The notes: a model not told the origin generated them from the sequence alone. A stretch of DNA of 64,000 nucleotides from UMGS1696 sp964621165 (GCA_964621165.1 CAZULC010000002.1:124001-188000); one strand, 5' to 3'. Shown: positions 25,529 to 35,453, counted from the first letter of the stretch. A program made the numbers and translations.

Positions 25529-26960
25529 ATACACAGCCGTAATCGGGCTTGAGGTCCATGTGGAGCTTAAAACCAAGACGAAAATCTTCTGCTCCTGCTC
25601 CACTGAATTCGGGGACGAGCCGAACACCAACGTATGCCCCGTGTGCTACGGTATGCCCGGCGCTCTTCCGGTTTTGGGGGAAGAACACATCGCGCTCGCG
25701 GTTCGGGCAGGACTCGCTTTCGGGTGCAAAATCAACCGCACGTCATGGTTTGACCGGAAAAACTACTTCTATCCCGATCTGCCCAAGGGGTACCAGATAA
25801 CCCAGAACGAACGCCCGATTTGCTCCGGTGGCGGGGTCAGAATCAAGACGGACAAGGGTGAAAAAATCGTCCGCCTGAACCGTATCCACATGGAAGAGGA
25901 CGCGGGAAAGCTGCTCCACCGAGGGGACGAAACCTTAATCGACTACAACCGCGCCGGTGTGGGACTGATTGAAATCGTCAGCGAGCCGGACATGCGCACC
26001 TCTGACGAAGCAAAAGCCTACCTGACCCAGCTGAGACGGATCCTAACCTACATTGGCGTGTCCGACTGCCGGATGAACGAAGGCTCCATGCGATGCGACG
26101 TAAACGTTTCCGTAATGTCCGAGGGGTGCGAGGTGTTCGGAATCAAGTGCGAGATAAAGAACGTCAACTCAATCAACTACGTTGGACGGGCAATAGACGA
26201 CGAAATCGGTCATCAGACTGCCGTTCTTGAGTCAGGCGGGGACGTGATTCCAGAGACAAAGCGGTTCAACGAACACACGGGCAGGTGCGAGACCATGCGG
26301 GTCAAGGAAAACGCCGTGGACTACCGCTACTTCACCGACCCAAACATCCCGCCGATTGTGCTGAGCGAGGAATATATAAATAATGTAAAAAACGCTATGC
26401 CGACCCTTCCCGATGACGAAGCCGAAGAGCTGACGCGTGAGTTCGGCATAAAAAAAGACGACGCTTACCTCATCACGTCGAACAGATTCACGACCGAATA
26501 TTTCCGCCGTTGTGCCGAGAGAACGCCATATAAAATAATCGCGGCAAACCTGTTTGTTTCGGAGGTTATCACAAGCCTGAGCGAAGAAATGCTCGAGTCC
26601 GCTGAGGAATACGTGCCACCATCGGCATTTGCCGAAATATGCACCCTCTTCGGAGACGGAAAAATCGTCAGCGGAAACGCGAAAAAACTTTTGCGTTTGT
26701 CTAAAATCAGCGGACTGACGCCTTTGGCAATTGCCGAAAATGAAGGAATGCTGAAAATCACCGACCGGAGCCAGCTCATGCCCTACGCGGAAGCGGCGGT
26801 TAAGTCAAACCCCAAAGCGGTGAACGACTACCTTAAGGGAAAGACGGCGGCGCTCAAGACCATGGTAGGATACATCATGCGCTCAAGCAACGGTTCGGCC
26901 GACCCCAAATCCGCCGAGGGACTGATTCTTGAACTGCTAGAAAACACCCGTGAACAGTAA
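25518..26960 (+). CDS. gatB: Aspartyl/glutamyl-tRNA amidotransferase subunit B
   Basis: The 480-aa kinase-like subunit phosphorylates the misacylated aminoacyl-tRNA before transamidation. Hallmarks are the GLEVHVELKTKTKIFC start, the four zinc-type Cys (CSCSTEFGDEPNTNVCPVCYGMPGALP), YFYPDLPKGYQITQ and MRCDVNVSV, plus a C-terminal tRNA-binding helical domain with KTMVGYIMRSSNGSADP. Start: ATG 25518 with CAGGAGG upstream, inside the end of gatA. It is the last gene of the gatCAB operon. Confidence 0.95.
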   Translation: MSGKYTAVIGLEVHVELKTKTKIFCSCSTEFGDEPNTNVCPVCYGMPGALPVLGEEHIALAVRAGLAFGCKINRTSWFDRKNYFYPDLPKGYQITQNERPICSGGGVRIKTDKGEKIVRLNRIHMEEDAGKLLHRGDETLIDYNRAGVGLIEIVSEPDMRTSDEAKAYLTQLRRILTYIGVSDCRMNEGSMRCDVNVSVMSEGCEVFGIKCEIKNVNSINYVGRAIDDEIGHQTAVLESGGDVIPETKRFNEHTGRCETMRVKENAVDYRYFTDPNIPPIVLSEEYINNVKNAMPTLPDDEAEELTREFGIKKDDAYLITSNRFTTEYFRRCAERTPYKIIAANLFVSEVITSLSEEMLESAEEYVPPSAFAEICTLFGDGKIVSGNAKKLLRLSKISGLTPLAIAENEGMLKITDRSQLMPYAEAAVKSNPKAVNDYLKGKTAALKTMVGYIMRSSNGSADPKSAEGLILELLENTREQ

Positions 26961-26985
26961 ACTTGCTGAAAAACTAAACAAAACC

Positions 26986-27020
26986 ATACCCGAAGTCAAA
27001 TAAGACCCGGGTATTTTTTT
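26986..27020 (+). terminator. Intrinsic terminator of gatCAB
   Basis: ATACCCG (26986-26992) pairs with CGGGTAT (27008-27014) and is followed by a run of seven T. It closes the gatCAB operon. The remaining ~280 bp up to the mraZ promoter hold only short inverted repeats and the repeat motif at 27201. Confidence 0.8.
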
Positions 27021-27200
27021 GTACGGAGAAAATGCAAAATAAATCCGGGGTTATTGTGAAATAATAACGACGGAAAAATTAAGCAAACGAAATTTTACGG
27101 CTAAAAATTAATCGTAAATTTTTTGTGAATATTGAAGTGCGTAACAAAAATCACCTCGTTCAGCTTGGTGGTAAAACGAGCGTCGAAAATAGCCGGAATT

Positions 27201-27220
27201 TGGAAAAAGGTGGAAAAATG
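27201..27220 (+). promoter_or_regulatory. Upstream TGGAAAAA direct repeats, possible MraZ sites
   Basis: Two TGGAAAAA units occur in direct repeat with 10-bp periodicity about 100 bp upstream of the mraZ promoter. MraZ is known to bind short 10-bp-spaced direct repeats before its own gene, so this may be a second, distal cluster. Confidence 0.3.
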
Positions 27221-27297
27221 ACGGCGGGAAATCGGGGGTCTGTCCGGGAAAAATCAAACTTTAATTAAATAACAGCGAGTTTTTTCTTCAAAACCAC

Positions 27298-27326
27298 TTG
27301 ATTATTCCGCGCGTATAGTATATAAT
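27298..27326 (+). promoter_or_regulatory. Promoter of the dcw cluster
   Basis: TTGATT (27298-27303), a 17-bp spacer and TATAAT (27321-27326), about 55 bp before mraZ. Confidence 0.7.
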
Positions 27327-27333
27327 ATAAGCT

Positions 27334-27356
27334 GTGGTGGAAAATGGTGACAAAAT
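27334..27356 (+). promoter_or_regulatory. Putative MraZ operator boxes
   Basis: Direct repeats of the form TGGTGGAAAA then TGGTGACAAA, 10 bp apart, lie just after the likely transcription start. Arrays of TGG/GTGG direct repeats at 10-bp spacing are the known target of the MraZ repressor, whose gene follows. Confidence 0.5.
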
Positions 27357-27379
27357 GAGCGAAAGGGAGGAAAAATCCG

Positions 27380-27799
27380 ATGCTGACCGGCAAGTACACG
27401 CATTCGCTTGACGCAAAGAACAGACTGATTATCCCCTCGAAGCTCAAGGAACAGCTGGGGGACAAAATAACGATTCTCCGTGGAAGCGACAAATGTCTTA
27501 CGCTTTATTCCGCTGAGGAATGGGAAAAATACGCGAAGAAAATCAGCGAGCTGCCGAAAACCAAGGTTCGCGAGCTGACCCGTTATCTCTATTCCAACTC
27601 CCTCGAGGTTCAGCCGGACTCACAGGGAAGGGTCATGATTCCGCCGGAAATGCTGAAGTACGCGGAAATCGAGAAAAACATCATCACTGTAGGCTGCGGA
27701 ACTTACGCGGAAATCTGGTCCGAGGAAGTATGGACGAGGATGCAGCTTGACGAAGCTCCGGAAAACTACACCGAGATGCTTGTCGAGCTTGGACTGTAA
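27380..27799 (+). CDS. mraZ: Transcriptional regulator MraZ
   Basis: The 139-aa protein has two AbrB-like SpoVT domains. The first holds GKYTHSLDAKNRLIIPSKLKEQLG near the N-terminus; the second holds VQPDSQGRVMIPPEML near residue 77. The DxxGR-type motif of the family reads DSQGRV in the second copy. MraZ forms oligomeric rings and controls the dcw operon. Start: ATG 27380 with AGGGAGG upstream. It heads the cluster, 9 bp before rsmH. Confidence 0.95.
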   Translation: MLTGKYTHSLDAKNRLIIPSKLKEQLGDKITILRGSDKCLTLYSAEEWEKYAKKISELPKTKVRELTRYLYSNSLEVQPDSQGRVMIPPEMLKYAEIEKNIITVGCGTYAEIWSEEVWTRMQLDEAPENYTEMLVELGL

Positions 27800-27808
27800 G
27801 GAGAGCGC

Positions 27809-28753
27809 ATGGAGTTTTCACATATACCGATAATGGTCGGCGAGGTCATGTCAGCCCTTGAACCCGAACGCGGGGGAGTTTACGTTGACTGCACAGCCGG
27901 GGGAGGCGGACATTCCTGCGAAATAGCGTCACGGCTTCCCGACGGTTCGAGACTCATATGCCTTGACCGTGACGACGAAGCCCTTGAAGCCTGCCGGAAA
28001 TGTCTGGCTAAGTTCGGCGATAAAGTTACAATTATAAAGTCAAACTTTCTCAACATTGACTCGGCTCTCGATATGGCTGGAGCTGAAAGAATCGACGGGG
28101 TCATGTGGGACCTCGGGGTGTCCTCTCACCAGCTTGACGACGGTGAGCGTGGATTCTCCTACTCAAAGGAAGCACCGCTTGACATGAGAATGGACCGGGA
28201 GCAGGAAAAATCCGCCTACGACGTGGTCAACACCTACACAGTGAACGAGCTTACCCGAATCATCCGCGATTACGGGGAAGAGAGATTCGCCCGGGGAATA
28301 GCGATGGCAATAGAGTCCCGCAGGCAGGTTAAGCCGATTGAGACAACGTCGGAGCTTGGGAAAATCATAACCGGAGCGATTCCGGCGACCGTGAGAAAAA
28401 AGGAAAACCAGAATCCCGCGCGCCGAACGTTCCAAGCGTTACGGATCGAGGTAAACGGCGAGCTTGACGCAATAGAGCCTTCGATTACCGCGGTGGTAAA
28501 CCGGATGAACCCGGGCGGACGGCTGGCGGCAATCACGTTCCACTCCCTTGAGGACCGGGTGGTCAAGGAGACCTTCAGAACTCTGTCAAAGGGATGCACC
28601 TGTCCGCCGGAGTTTCCAGTGTGTGTATGCGGAAAGAAGCCGAAAATAAATCTCCTGAGCCGCAAGCCCATCATCCCGGGAGATGCTGAGATTGCAGCAA
28701 ATCCGAGGTCAAGAAGCGCAAAGCTGAGGACGGCAGAAAAGTGTTATGAATAA
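27809..28753 (+). CDS. rsmH: 16S rRNA (cytosine-1402-N4)-methyltransferase RsmH (MraW)
   Basis: The 314-aa enzyme methylates N4 of C1402 in the 16S rRNA decoding centre using SAM. The SAM-binding motif is YVDCTAGGGGHS (~residue 25), followed by RLICLDRDDEAL, GVMWDLGVSSHQLDDGERGFSY and the C-terminal KINLLSRKPIIPGDAEIAANPRSRSAKLR, all characteristic. Start: ATG 27809 with AAGGAGAG upstream. It lies in its standard place between mraZ and ftsL. Confidence 0.95.
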   Translation: MEFSHIPIMVGEVMSALEPERGGVYVDCTAGGGGHSCEIASRLPDGSRLICLDRDDEALEACRKCLAKFGDKVTIIKSNFLNIDSALDMAGAERIDGVMWDLGVSSHQLDDGERGFSYSKEAPLDMRMDREQEKSAYDVVNTYTVNELTRIIRDYGEERFARGIAMAIESRRQVKPIETTSELGKIITGAIPATVRKKENQNPARRTFQALRIEVNGELDAIEPSITAVVNRMNPGGRLAAITFHSLEDRVVKETFRTLSKGCTCPPEFPVCVCGKKPKINLLSRKPIIPGDAEIAANPRSRSAKLRTAEKCYE

Positions 28754-28843
28754 TTCCGAATAAGTAATAAAATATTATATCATAAACATTATAATAAATC
28801 AAGTGCAAAAACACAAATTTTAACCAAGAAGGAGGGGTAAGCC

Positions 28844-29659
28844 TTGACATACGAGAGAAATTATGCGCTGGGAGATAAGCTTAAGAGAAAATTCCGAGGA
28901 CGCGGTGCCGACTTGAAGGGTGTGCGGGCGACCCCCACTCCCGAGCTGATGAGACGCGCCGCCATGGGCAAGGATCCACGGGAAAACTGTGCCGAAGCCG
29001 CGTTCCGTGAAAGCTACAGCAGCCGAAGATCAACATCGGCTCAGAACCCGCACAGAACCATGCCGAACTACAGAACGACGTCCGCTCAGAGCAGAACGAC
29101 AGCCGAACCGGACCGGAAGAAAACGGCGTCCTCATCCCAGCGGAACAGAACCGGCGCAAATGTCAAACAGAAATCCGGCTCCGCTTACGCAAAAACCAAG
29201 TCAAACAAAAAGCCCCGCAATTCATACGACGACGAGCCTGTCGAACGGTTGACTCCTGCGGCTGAGGTCAGGGTGAAGCACAAGAAGCTGTCCCCGGTGT
29301 TCCTCGCGTGCCTGCTTGTGGGTACAATAATGGTGACGTTTATGATTACCGAAATCTCAAGCGTTTACAAAGCCGCAAACGACGTGGCTCAGCTTGAGAA
29401 CGACATAGAAGAGCTGAAAACCGAAGCCGCCGAGCTTGAACTCAAGCTGGACGAAAAGAACGACATACGTGAAATCGAGGAAATCGCCACAACAAAGCTG
29501 GGCATGGCAAAGGAAGACTCACTCCAGCGGCGGTATGTGTCACTGTCCGACGGCGAGCGAATCGAGATAATCGACACGGGAGACGACGAAAGCTCATCAA
29601 TTTCCGTAATGCTGTCCTCGGTGTTTGAGTCAATCGGACGGTTTTTCACGGGACAGTGA
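28844..29659 (+). CDS. ftsL: FtsL/DivIC-like cell division protein with a long N-terminal tail
   Basis: The product has 271 aa. A single transmembrane helix (~residues 151-170, VFLACLLVGTIMVTFMITEI) is followed by a coiled coil rich in E, L and K, then IATTKLGMAKEDSLQRRYV, the typical end of FtsL/DivIC. FtsL with FtsQ and a DivIC partner activates septal peptidoglycan synthesis. The N-terminal ~150 residues are basic, Ser/Thr/Arg-rich and apparently disordered, far longer than the usual short cytosolic tail. The start is TTG 28844 with AAGGAGGGG upstream. Gene position supports ftsL; sequence alone would also allow divIC. Confidence 0.82.
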   Translation: MTYERNYALGDKLKRKFRGRGADLKGVRATPTPELMRRAAMGKDPRENCAEAAFRESYSSRRSTSAQNPHRTMPNYRTTSAQSRTTAEPDRKKTASSSQRNRTGANVKQKSGSAYAKTKSNKKPRNSYDDEPVERLTPAAEVRVKHKKLSPVFLACLLVGTIMVTFMITEISSVYKAANDVAQLENDIEELKTEAAELELKLDEKNDIREIEEIATTKLGMAKEDSLQRRYVSLSDGERIEIIDTGDDESSSISVMLSSVFESIGRFFTGQ

Positions 29660-29793
29660 GTCAGACAAACGTAGCGCACAAAATGACGGGCTGCAATTGA
29701 TTCAGGAAAGGACGGCAGCCCGATTGTTTTCAGAATATCGGAGAGAATTTTTTAATATACATAAGTTATGTAAGCGGAAAGTGAGGTGAGGGC

Positions 29794-32145
29794 ATGGTAA
29801 ACGGCGCAAGAAACAGAACCGACAGAAAGACAATGCACAAAATGGTCGGCGTGTTCCTTATATTTCTTGCAATCGGCGCGTGGATTGTGGGCAGACTCGC
29901 TCAGTACCAGATAAAAATGCACGATTATTATCAGGGAAAAGTACTGAACCAGTTGACGATTCAGACCGAAGTCACGCCGGAGAGAGGCACCATAACCGAC
30001 CGGAACGGCGAAATTCTTGCCACAAACATCACGGTCTACAATGTCATAATATCACCTCAGGATATAATGGATCACGAGGAGGAAAACGAAAAGCTCAACT
30101 CCGACGACGATCCGGAAAACGATATTTTATACGAATACACCGACGAGGAAAATGGAATCAGCTACAGGGGCCGCACCCTCACCGACATGATCTGCTCCGT
30201 CCTGTCCGACTACCTCGACGTAGACAAGAGCCTGATTGAGGAAAGGGCGGCGAAAGAGGGACGGAGGTTCGAGGTGATAAAGAAAGACGTCAGCTCCGAC
30301 CTTCACGAGGGAATCAACAACTTCATCGCCCAGTTCAGCCTGAAAAACGACATCTACTTTGAAGCCAGCTCCAAGCGGTATTATCCCAAGGGAGACCTCG
30401 CCTGCCACGTCATAGGCTTCACAAATTCAGAAGGCGTGGGAATCTACGGACTTGAGTCCTACTACAACAACATCCTCGAGGGAACCTCCGGCAGGTACAT
30501 CCTCGCACAGGATGGACAGCACAATGATATGCCCTTTGAATACGAGCGGTTCATCGAAGCCGAAAACGGTTATAATATAACAACCACCCTCGACATGTAC
30601 ATCCAGTATGAGCTGGAAAATCAGCTTGAGAAGACCTTCAACGACTCGGGGGCAGGGGACAGAGTATGCGGCATGGTTTTCGATGTAAATACATGTGAAA
30701 TTCTTGCTATGGCGACCTACCCTTCATTCGATTTAAATAATCCATATCAGCTTGATGAGTTTTCACAAGCTGAGCTTGACGCTTTGGGATATGACGAGAA
30801 CTCGGACGAATACAATGAAGAATACACTCGTCTTATGTACAAGATGTGGAACAATAAGTGCGTTACCGAAACCTACGAACCTGGATCGACCTTCAAGGTG
30901 ATTACAAGCTCTATGGCTCTCGAGGAAGGCGTTGTCACTCCTGACACTCCCTTTTACTGCTCAGGCTCCCTTATGGTTGAAGGCTGGTCCAAACCGATTG
31001 CATGCGCTGAAACTGACGGTCATGGAGCTGTAACCTTCCGGACAGGACTCCAGCAGTCCTGCAACCCGACTCTGATGCAGACAGCGGCGCTTCTCGGACG
31101 GGAAAGTTTTTATCAGTACTTCATGGCTTTCGGATACGGACGCAAAACCGGTGTTGATCTGCCAGGGGAAGTAAATTCAATATATGCGTCGTATGAAGAT
31201 TTTTCAAACGTATCACTCGCTGTTTACTCCTTCGGCCAGACATTCAAAACAACTCCGGTTCAGCAGCTCAGGGCAATCACGGCTGTGGCAAACGGAGGCT
31301 ACCTCATGACCCCTCATCTGCTCAAGGATATAGTTGACGACGACGGAAATGTAATCCAGAGCTACGACTCGGAACCCGTGCGTCAGGTGGTCAGCGAGAA
31401 CACATGCAAGACCCTCACCGATATACTCGAGGAAGGCGTAAACGTGGATTACGGAGCCGCGAAAAACGCCTATGTCAAAGGCTACAGAGTCGCGGCGAAA
31501 ACCGGAACCTCGGAGAAGAAGGATGAAATCGACGAATACGGCAACACTCCATACAGAGTAGGTTCAACCGTAGCCTTCGCACCTGCTGACGACCCACAGA
31601 TTTCCGCTATAATTATTGTTGATAAACCCCTGAAGAGCGCGGTTTATGGCGGTACGGTTGCCGCTCCATATATATCAAATCTGCTGTCCTATGTTCTGCC
31701 CTATATCGGAGTTGAACCTCAATATACAACCGAAGAGCTGGCAAAGCTTGACGTAACCCTGTCAAACTACATCGGTGCGACTGTCGAGAATGCGGAAGCT
31801 GACCTGAGCTGGCGCGGCTTCACTTATGAAATCATAGGAGGCGGCGACACTGTTACGGCTCAGATTCCCGCACCCGGAGAGAAAATTTCCAGCGACACGG
31901 GACTGCTCCTGCTCTACACCGGCGACGAAACTCCCTCCGACGACGTTGAAGTTCCCGACCTCATGGGAATGAGTGCCTACAACGCAAACAACGCCGCCAT
32001 AGCAATGGGACTGAACGTCACAATGTCCGGCTCAACAAACGGCACAACTGCCACGGTTATCGGTCAGTCGCCCACAGCCGGAACGAGAGTGCCGAGAGGT
32101 ACAATTGTCGAGATTGAGGTAAGGCATCTGGACGGAAACGACTGA
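29794..32145 (+). CDS. Class B penicillin-binding protein with PASTA domains (FtsI/SpoVD type)
   Basis: The 783-aa transpeptidase crosslinks septal peptidoglycan. One N-terminal membrane helix (~residues 15-35) precedes a dimerisation domain starting TPERGTITDRNGEILA. The transpeptidase motifs are ETYEPGSTFKVI (SxxK), QQSCNPTLM (SxN) and AAKTGTSEKK (KTG). Two C-terminal PASTA modules follow: a weak one with IGATVENAEADLSWRG, and one starting VPDLMGMSAYNANNAAIAMG. The PASTA tail resembles SpoVD and PBP2x. It stands where ftsI/spoVD is expected between ftsL and murE. Whether it acts in vegetative division, sporulation or both is not decidable here. Confidence 0.93.
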   Translation: MVNGARNRTDRKTMHKMVGVFLIFLAIGAWIVGRLAQYQIKMHDYYQGKVLNQLTIQTEVTPERGTITDRNGEILATNITVYNVIISPQDIMDHEEENEKLNSDDDPENDILYEYTDEENGISYRGRTLTDMICSVLSDYLDVDKSLIEERAAKEGRRFEVIKKDVSSDLHEGINNFIAQFSLKNDIYFEASSKRYYPKGDLACHVIGFTNSEGVGIYGLESYYNNILEGTSGRYILAQDGQHNDMPFEYERFIEAENGYNITTTLDMYIQYELENQLEKTFNDSGAGDRVCGMVFDVNTCEILAMATYPSFDLNNPYQLDEFSQAELDALGYDENSDEYNEEYTRLMYKMWNNKCVTETYEPGSTFKVITSSMALEEGVVTPDTPFYCSGSLMVEGWSKPIACAETDGHGAVTFRTGLQQSCNPTLMQTAALLGRESFYQYFMAFGYGRKTGVDLPGEVNSIYASYEDFSNVSLAVYSFGQTFKTTPVQQLRAITAVANGGYLMTPHLLKDIVDDDGNVIQSYDSEPVRQVVSENTCKTLTDILEEGVNVDYGAAKNAYVKGYRVAAKTGTSEKKDEIDEYGNTPYRVGSTVAFAPADDPQISAIIIVDKPLKSAVYGGTVAAPYISNLLSYVLPYIGVEPQYTTEELAKLDVTLSNYIGATVENAEADLSWRGFTYEIIGGGDTVTAQIPAPGEKISSDTGLLLLYTGDETPSDDVEVPDLMGMSAYNANNAAIAMGLNVTMSGSTNGTTATVIGQSPTAGTRVPRGTIVEIEVRHLDGND

Positions 32146-32231
32146 CGGTTAGATAAAGCAAATGATTTCCAAAGCTGAATTTTACGGAGGTTAAAACAAC
32201 TGCAATTCCAGTAAAATCAGGAGGGAATCCA

Positions 32232-33755
32232 ATGGAATATTCGCTTCAGAAGGTGCTCGGGGACTGCGGGGTAATCGGGAAAGTGCCGGAGGGGAAAATC
32301 ACCGGCATAGCCTCGGACTCACGCAGAATCAGGCCCGGGTACATGTTCATAGCAATCAGAGGAAGCCGACGGGACGGTCAGGCATACATCAGTGAAGCCT
32401 TTGAAAGAGGCGCGGTGTGTGCTTTGGCCGAAAAAACGGACTCACTTCCGGAACAGCCCGGGGGGAAAGTCATCTTCGTCAAAGACCCACGGGAAGCCGA
32501 GAGCCGCGCATGGTACAATTTCTATAAAAGACCTGCGGACAACATGGTGAAAATAGCCGTGACCGGAACCGCCGGAAAGACAACCGTGACCACACTGCTG
32601 TCGAAGATTCTGTCAGCCGCCGGTAAGAAAGCCGGAAGCGTCACCACCATAAAAACCACGTCAGACGGGCGTGTGCTTGACATAGGAGACGGAGGTTCGT
32701 CAGTGACTGACTACATTGGCAAAATGACTACTCCCGACCCCGAGTATTTCTTCCGTGCGGTGAGCGAGATGAAGAACGACGGATGCCGGTACTTGATTTA
32801 TGAGGCTTCGTCCCAGTCGATACTGCGGCGGACCACCTCGGCAATCACGCCGGATATTGCGGTCTACACCAACATCTCCGAGGAACACCTTGACGCCCAC
32901 GGGACCATGGAAAACTACTTCGCAGCAAAGGCGTCACTGATGAACGGTGTGAAGACGGCCGTAATCAACATGGACGACAGCCGGATTTCAACCCTTCCCA
33001 ATATGTACCCGTCGGCGGAGTTCATCAAAGTCTCAGCAAACGCTTCTTTGGCGGGAAAGTCCGACGTGTGCGCCCTGAGATACGTGAATCACGGTGAAGA
33101 CGGGGTGGAGTACGTCTATTTCTCGGAAAAAGCAGTGTTCCGTCTCTCGTGCCGGCTTGTGGGACTTCATTCAGTTTATAACACCATGGAAGCCGCCGCA
33201 TGTGCAATCAGGCTTGGAGTTGACCCCATGACCGTGAAGGACGTGCTGGAGTCGCCGACTGACATAGACGGGCGCATGTACAGGATCCAACTGCCTGAGA
33301 AGCAGGGTTATCCCACGGTTTTCATAGACTACGCCCACACACCGAAAGCTCTCGAGACCGTCTGTTCGTCCCTTGCGGAGATGAAAAAAGGCCGGCTGTA
33401 TGTGGTGTTCGGCTGCGGCGGGGACCGGGACAGAAGCAAGCGTCCTCTTATGACAGAAGCCGTGCAGAAATACGCCGACGTCACCGTAGTCACCCGAGAC
33501 AATCCGAGAAGCGAGAACGAGGAGCAGATATTCTCCGACATCATGGCGGGAATTGATAAAACCAAAAACCACACCCTCATCCCGGACAGACGTGAAGCCA
33601 TAAAATACGCCTGCGGAGAGTGCGGGGAAGGCGACATAATCCTGCTGGCTGGAAAGGGTCACGAAAAATACGAAATCACCCGGGAGGGAGTTTTCCCCTT
33701 CGACGAGGAGCGGATTGTGCGTGACTTTTACGAAGCAAAAAAATCAGATACATAA
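32232..33755 (+). CDS. murE: UDP-MurNAc-tripeptide synthetase MurE
   Basis: The 507-aa cytosolic ligase adds the third residue to UDP-MurNAc-L-Ala-D-Glu. The ATP site is VAVTGTAGKTTVTTLL-like (AVTGTAGKTTVTTLLSKIL, ~residue 110). The central domain has the YTNISEEHLDAHGTMENYFAAK motif, and the C-terminal domain has VIDYAHTPKAL-like FIDYAHTPKALETV. The specificity loop reads TRDNPRSENE: the DNPR form is known from meso-diaminopimelate-adding enzymes, suggesting mDAP peptidoglycan. Start: ATG 32232 with AGGAGGG upstream. Confidence 0.93.
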   Translation: MEYSLQKVLGDCGVIGKVPEGKITGIASDSRRIRPGYMFIAIRGSRRDGQAYISEAFERGAVCALAEKTDSLPEQPGGKVIFVKDPREAESRAWYNFYKRPADNMVKIAVTGTAGKTTVTTLLSKILSAAGKKAGSVTTIKTTSDGRVLDIGDGGSSVTDYIGKMTTPDPEYFFRAVSEMKNDGCRYLIYEASSQSILRRTTSAITPDIAVYTNISEEHLDAHGTMENYFAAKASLMNGVKTAVINMDDSRISTLPNMYPSAEFIKVSANASLAGKSDVCALRYVNHGEDGVEYVYFSEKAVFRLSCRLVGLHSVYNTMEAAACAIRLGVDPMTVKDVLESPTDIDGRMYRIQLPEKQGYPTVFIDYAHTPKALETVCSSLAEMKKGRLYVVFGCGGDRDRSKRPLMTEAVQKYADVTVVTRDNPRSENEEQIFSDIMAGIDKTKNHTLIPDRREAIKYACGECGEGDIILLAGKGHEKYEITREGVFPFDEERIVRDFYEAKKSDT

Positions 33756-33833
33756 AATTTACTTTAAAAATATTATATTAACAGAAAGAGAACAACCTTT
33801 CATTAAAGTATGGAAGCGGGGGGAGGAATGAAA

Positions 33834-35306
33834 ATGAGCGTGGAATTAAAACTGAAGGTGCTGACTCCAAAGGAAATAGCGGATGCGGTTGGCGGCAGGC
33901 TTGAGAATTACAACGGAGCCGACGGTCTGCACGGTGAGAGACTGCTGTCTACGGACTCGCGTGACGTTGCAGCTGACACGATTTTCTGCGCCATAAAGGG
34001 TCAGAGGTCTGACGGAAACGACTTTATACCTGCCTCACTTGACGCGGGTGCGGACTGCTTCATCTGCCAGAGAGTCCCCGAGGAAGCGGTTGTTTCCGGC
34101 AAGCCTTTCAGCGCTGTCATAGTGGAGAATACCGTAAAGGCTCTCGGTTCGCTGGCGGCGTATTACCGCGGATTCTCCAAAGCAAAATTCGTGGCAGTAA
34201 CAGGTTCCGTCGGCAAAACCACTACAAAGGAGTTCATTTATGCCGTTTCGTCAGCCTCTTTCAAGACTCACAAAACCGAAGGAAACTACAATAACGAGCT
34301 GGGACTTCCCCTCACTATATTCGGAATTGAACCGGATGACCGGGTTGTGGTTCTTGAAATGGGAATGAGTGCGCTGGGCGAAATTGAATACATGACAAAA
34401 ATCGCCCGTCCGGACATTGCTCTCGTGACAAACATCGGCACGTCCCACCTAGCCTCCCTTGGGACACGGGAAAACATATGCCGCGCGAAGCTGGAAATCC
34501 GCCTTGGACTGCCCGAGAACGGTGTGCTTCTTCTCAACGCCGACGAGCCGCTTCTCTTTGACAAATACGAAACCCTCGAGAAGAAACCGAAGCTCATGAG
34601 CATCTACAACCGCTACGGCGACTTCCGGGCCGTGAACATCCGCCAGAAGATGGACGGAATCGTGTACGACCTGATTTACTCAAGCAAAGCTGTGACAAAT
34701 GTGGAAGTTCCGGCGCTGGGCAAGCATAATGTCTACAACTCCCTCGCGGCCTATTCTGTGGGCGTACTTCTCGGCATGACGGACGAGGCAATCCGACGGG
34801 GACTCAAGTCCTTCGTGGGAGCTGACATGAGGCAGAAAATCTATGACGTTGGCGGAATCACCATAATCGACGACTGCTACAACGCCAGCCCCGAGTCCAT
34901 GAGAGCCGCAATCGACGTTCTCATCTCCATGGCGGCAAAGAAAGGCGCAAAATCCGCGGCACTGCTTGGCGACATGCTGGAGCTTGGGGAATACTCACGG
35001 CTGATGCATGACCAGCTGGGTCAGTACGCGGCACAGATGCAGGTTCAGAAGTTGTTCTGCTACGGCATGATGGCGGACATTGTAGCCGAAGCCGCAATCA
35101 AGAAGGGAATTCGTGCGGAAAACGTGTTCGTATGCCTTGACACCCGTGACGCGCAGGGAATGGCCGACATGATTTTGCAGGCTATAGGCCCCGGCGACAT
35201 ACTTCTCGTTAAGGCAAGCCGTGCGGTTCAGGCTGAGCGGATTATCGAGTGCATCAAAAAGCGCAAGAACCGCGGCAAAAAGAGAACAAGAACCGAAATT
35301 GATTAA
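33834..35306 (+). CDS. murF: UDP-MurNAc-tripeptide-D-alanyl-D-alanine ligase MurF
   Basis: The ~490-aa enzyme adds D-Ala-D-Ala to complete the pentapeptide precursor. Supporting motifs are STDSRDVAADTIFCAIKG (N-terminal UMP domain), VAVTGSVGKTTTKEFI (ATP site, ~residue 122), KTEGNYNNELGLPLT, LEMGMSALGEI and the C-terminal IIDDCYNASPESMRAAID. ATG 33834 is preferred because GGGGAGG stands 8 bp before it; ATGs at 33810 and 33828 are also in frame but badly placed relative to it. It follows murE at the standard position. Confidence 0.94.
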   Translation: MSVELKLKVLTPKEIADAVGGRLENYNGADGLHGERLLSTDSRDVAADTIFCAIKGQRSDGNDFIPASLDAGADCFICQRVPEEAVVSGKPFSAVIVENTVKALGSLAAYYRGFSKAKFVAVTGSVGKTTTKEFIYAVSSASFKTHKTEGNYNNELGLPLTIFGIEPDDRVVVLEMGMSALGEIEYMTKIARPDIALVTNIGTSHLASLGTRENICRAKLEIRLGLPENGVLLLNADEPLLFDKYETLEKKPKLMSIYNRYGDFRAVNIRQKMDGIVYDLIYSSKAVTNVEVPALGKHNVYNSLAAYSVGVLLGMTDEAIRRGLKSFVGADMRQKIYDVGGITIIDDCYNASPESMRAAIDVLISMAAKKGAKSAALLGDMLELGEYSRLMHDQLGQYAAQMQVQKLFCYGMMADIVAEAAIKKGIRAENVFVCLDTRDAQGMADMILQAIGPGDILLVKASRAVQAERIIECIKKRKNRGKKRTRTEID

Positions 35307-35453
35307 AGGTAATCTCACACAAAGAGATTCGCTTAATAAATCACCGCATTACTGTCGGAATTTATTTATATTTAGGATTAATGTAAAGGAACGGCGCGAC
35401 TGCATCATGGAGACTGACAGTGCTTTCCTATAAAATCGTGCCGCGGTAGGAAC

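Noticed and set aside
27021..27200. A second terminator or riboswitch upstream of mraZ
   Set aside because: Short stems (TTTACG/CGTAAA and CTCGTT/AACGAG) are visible but weak and not arranged as a known RNA class.
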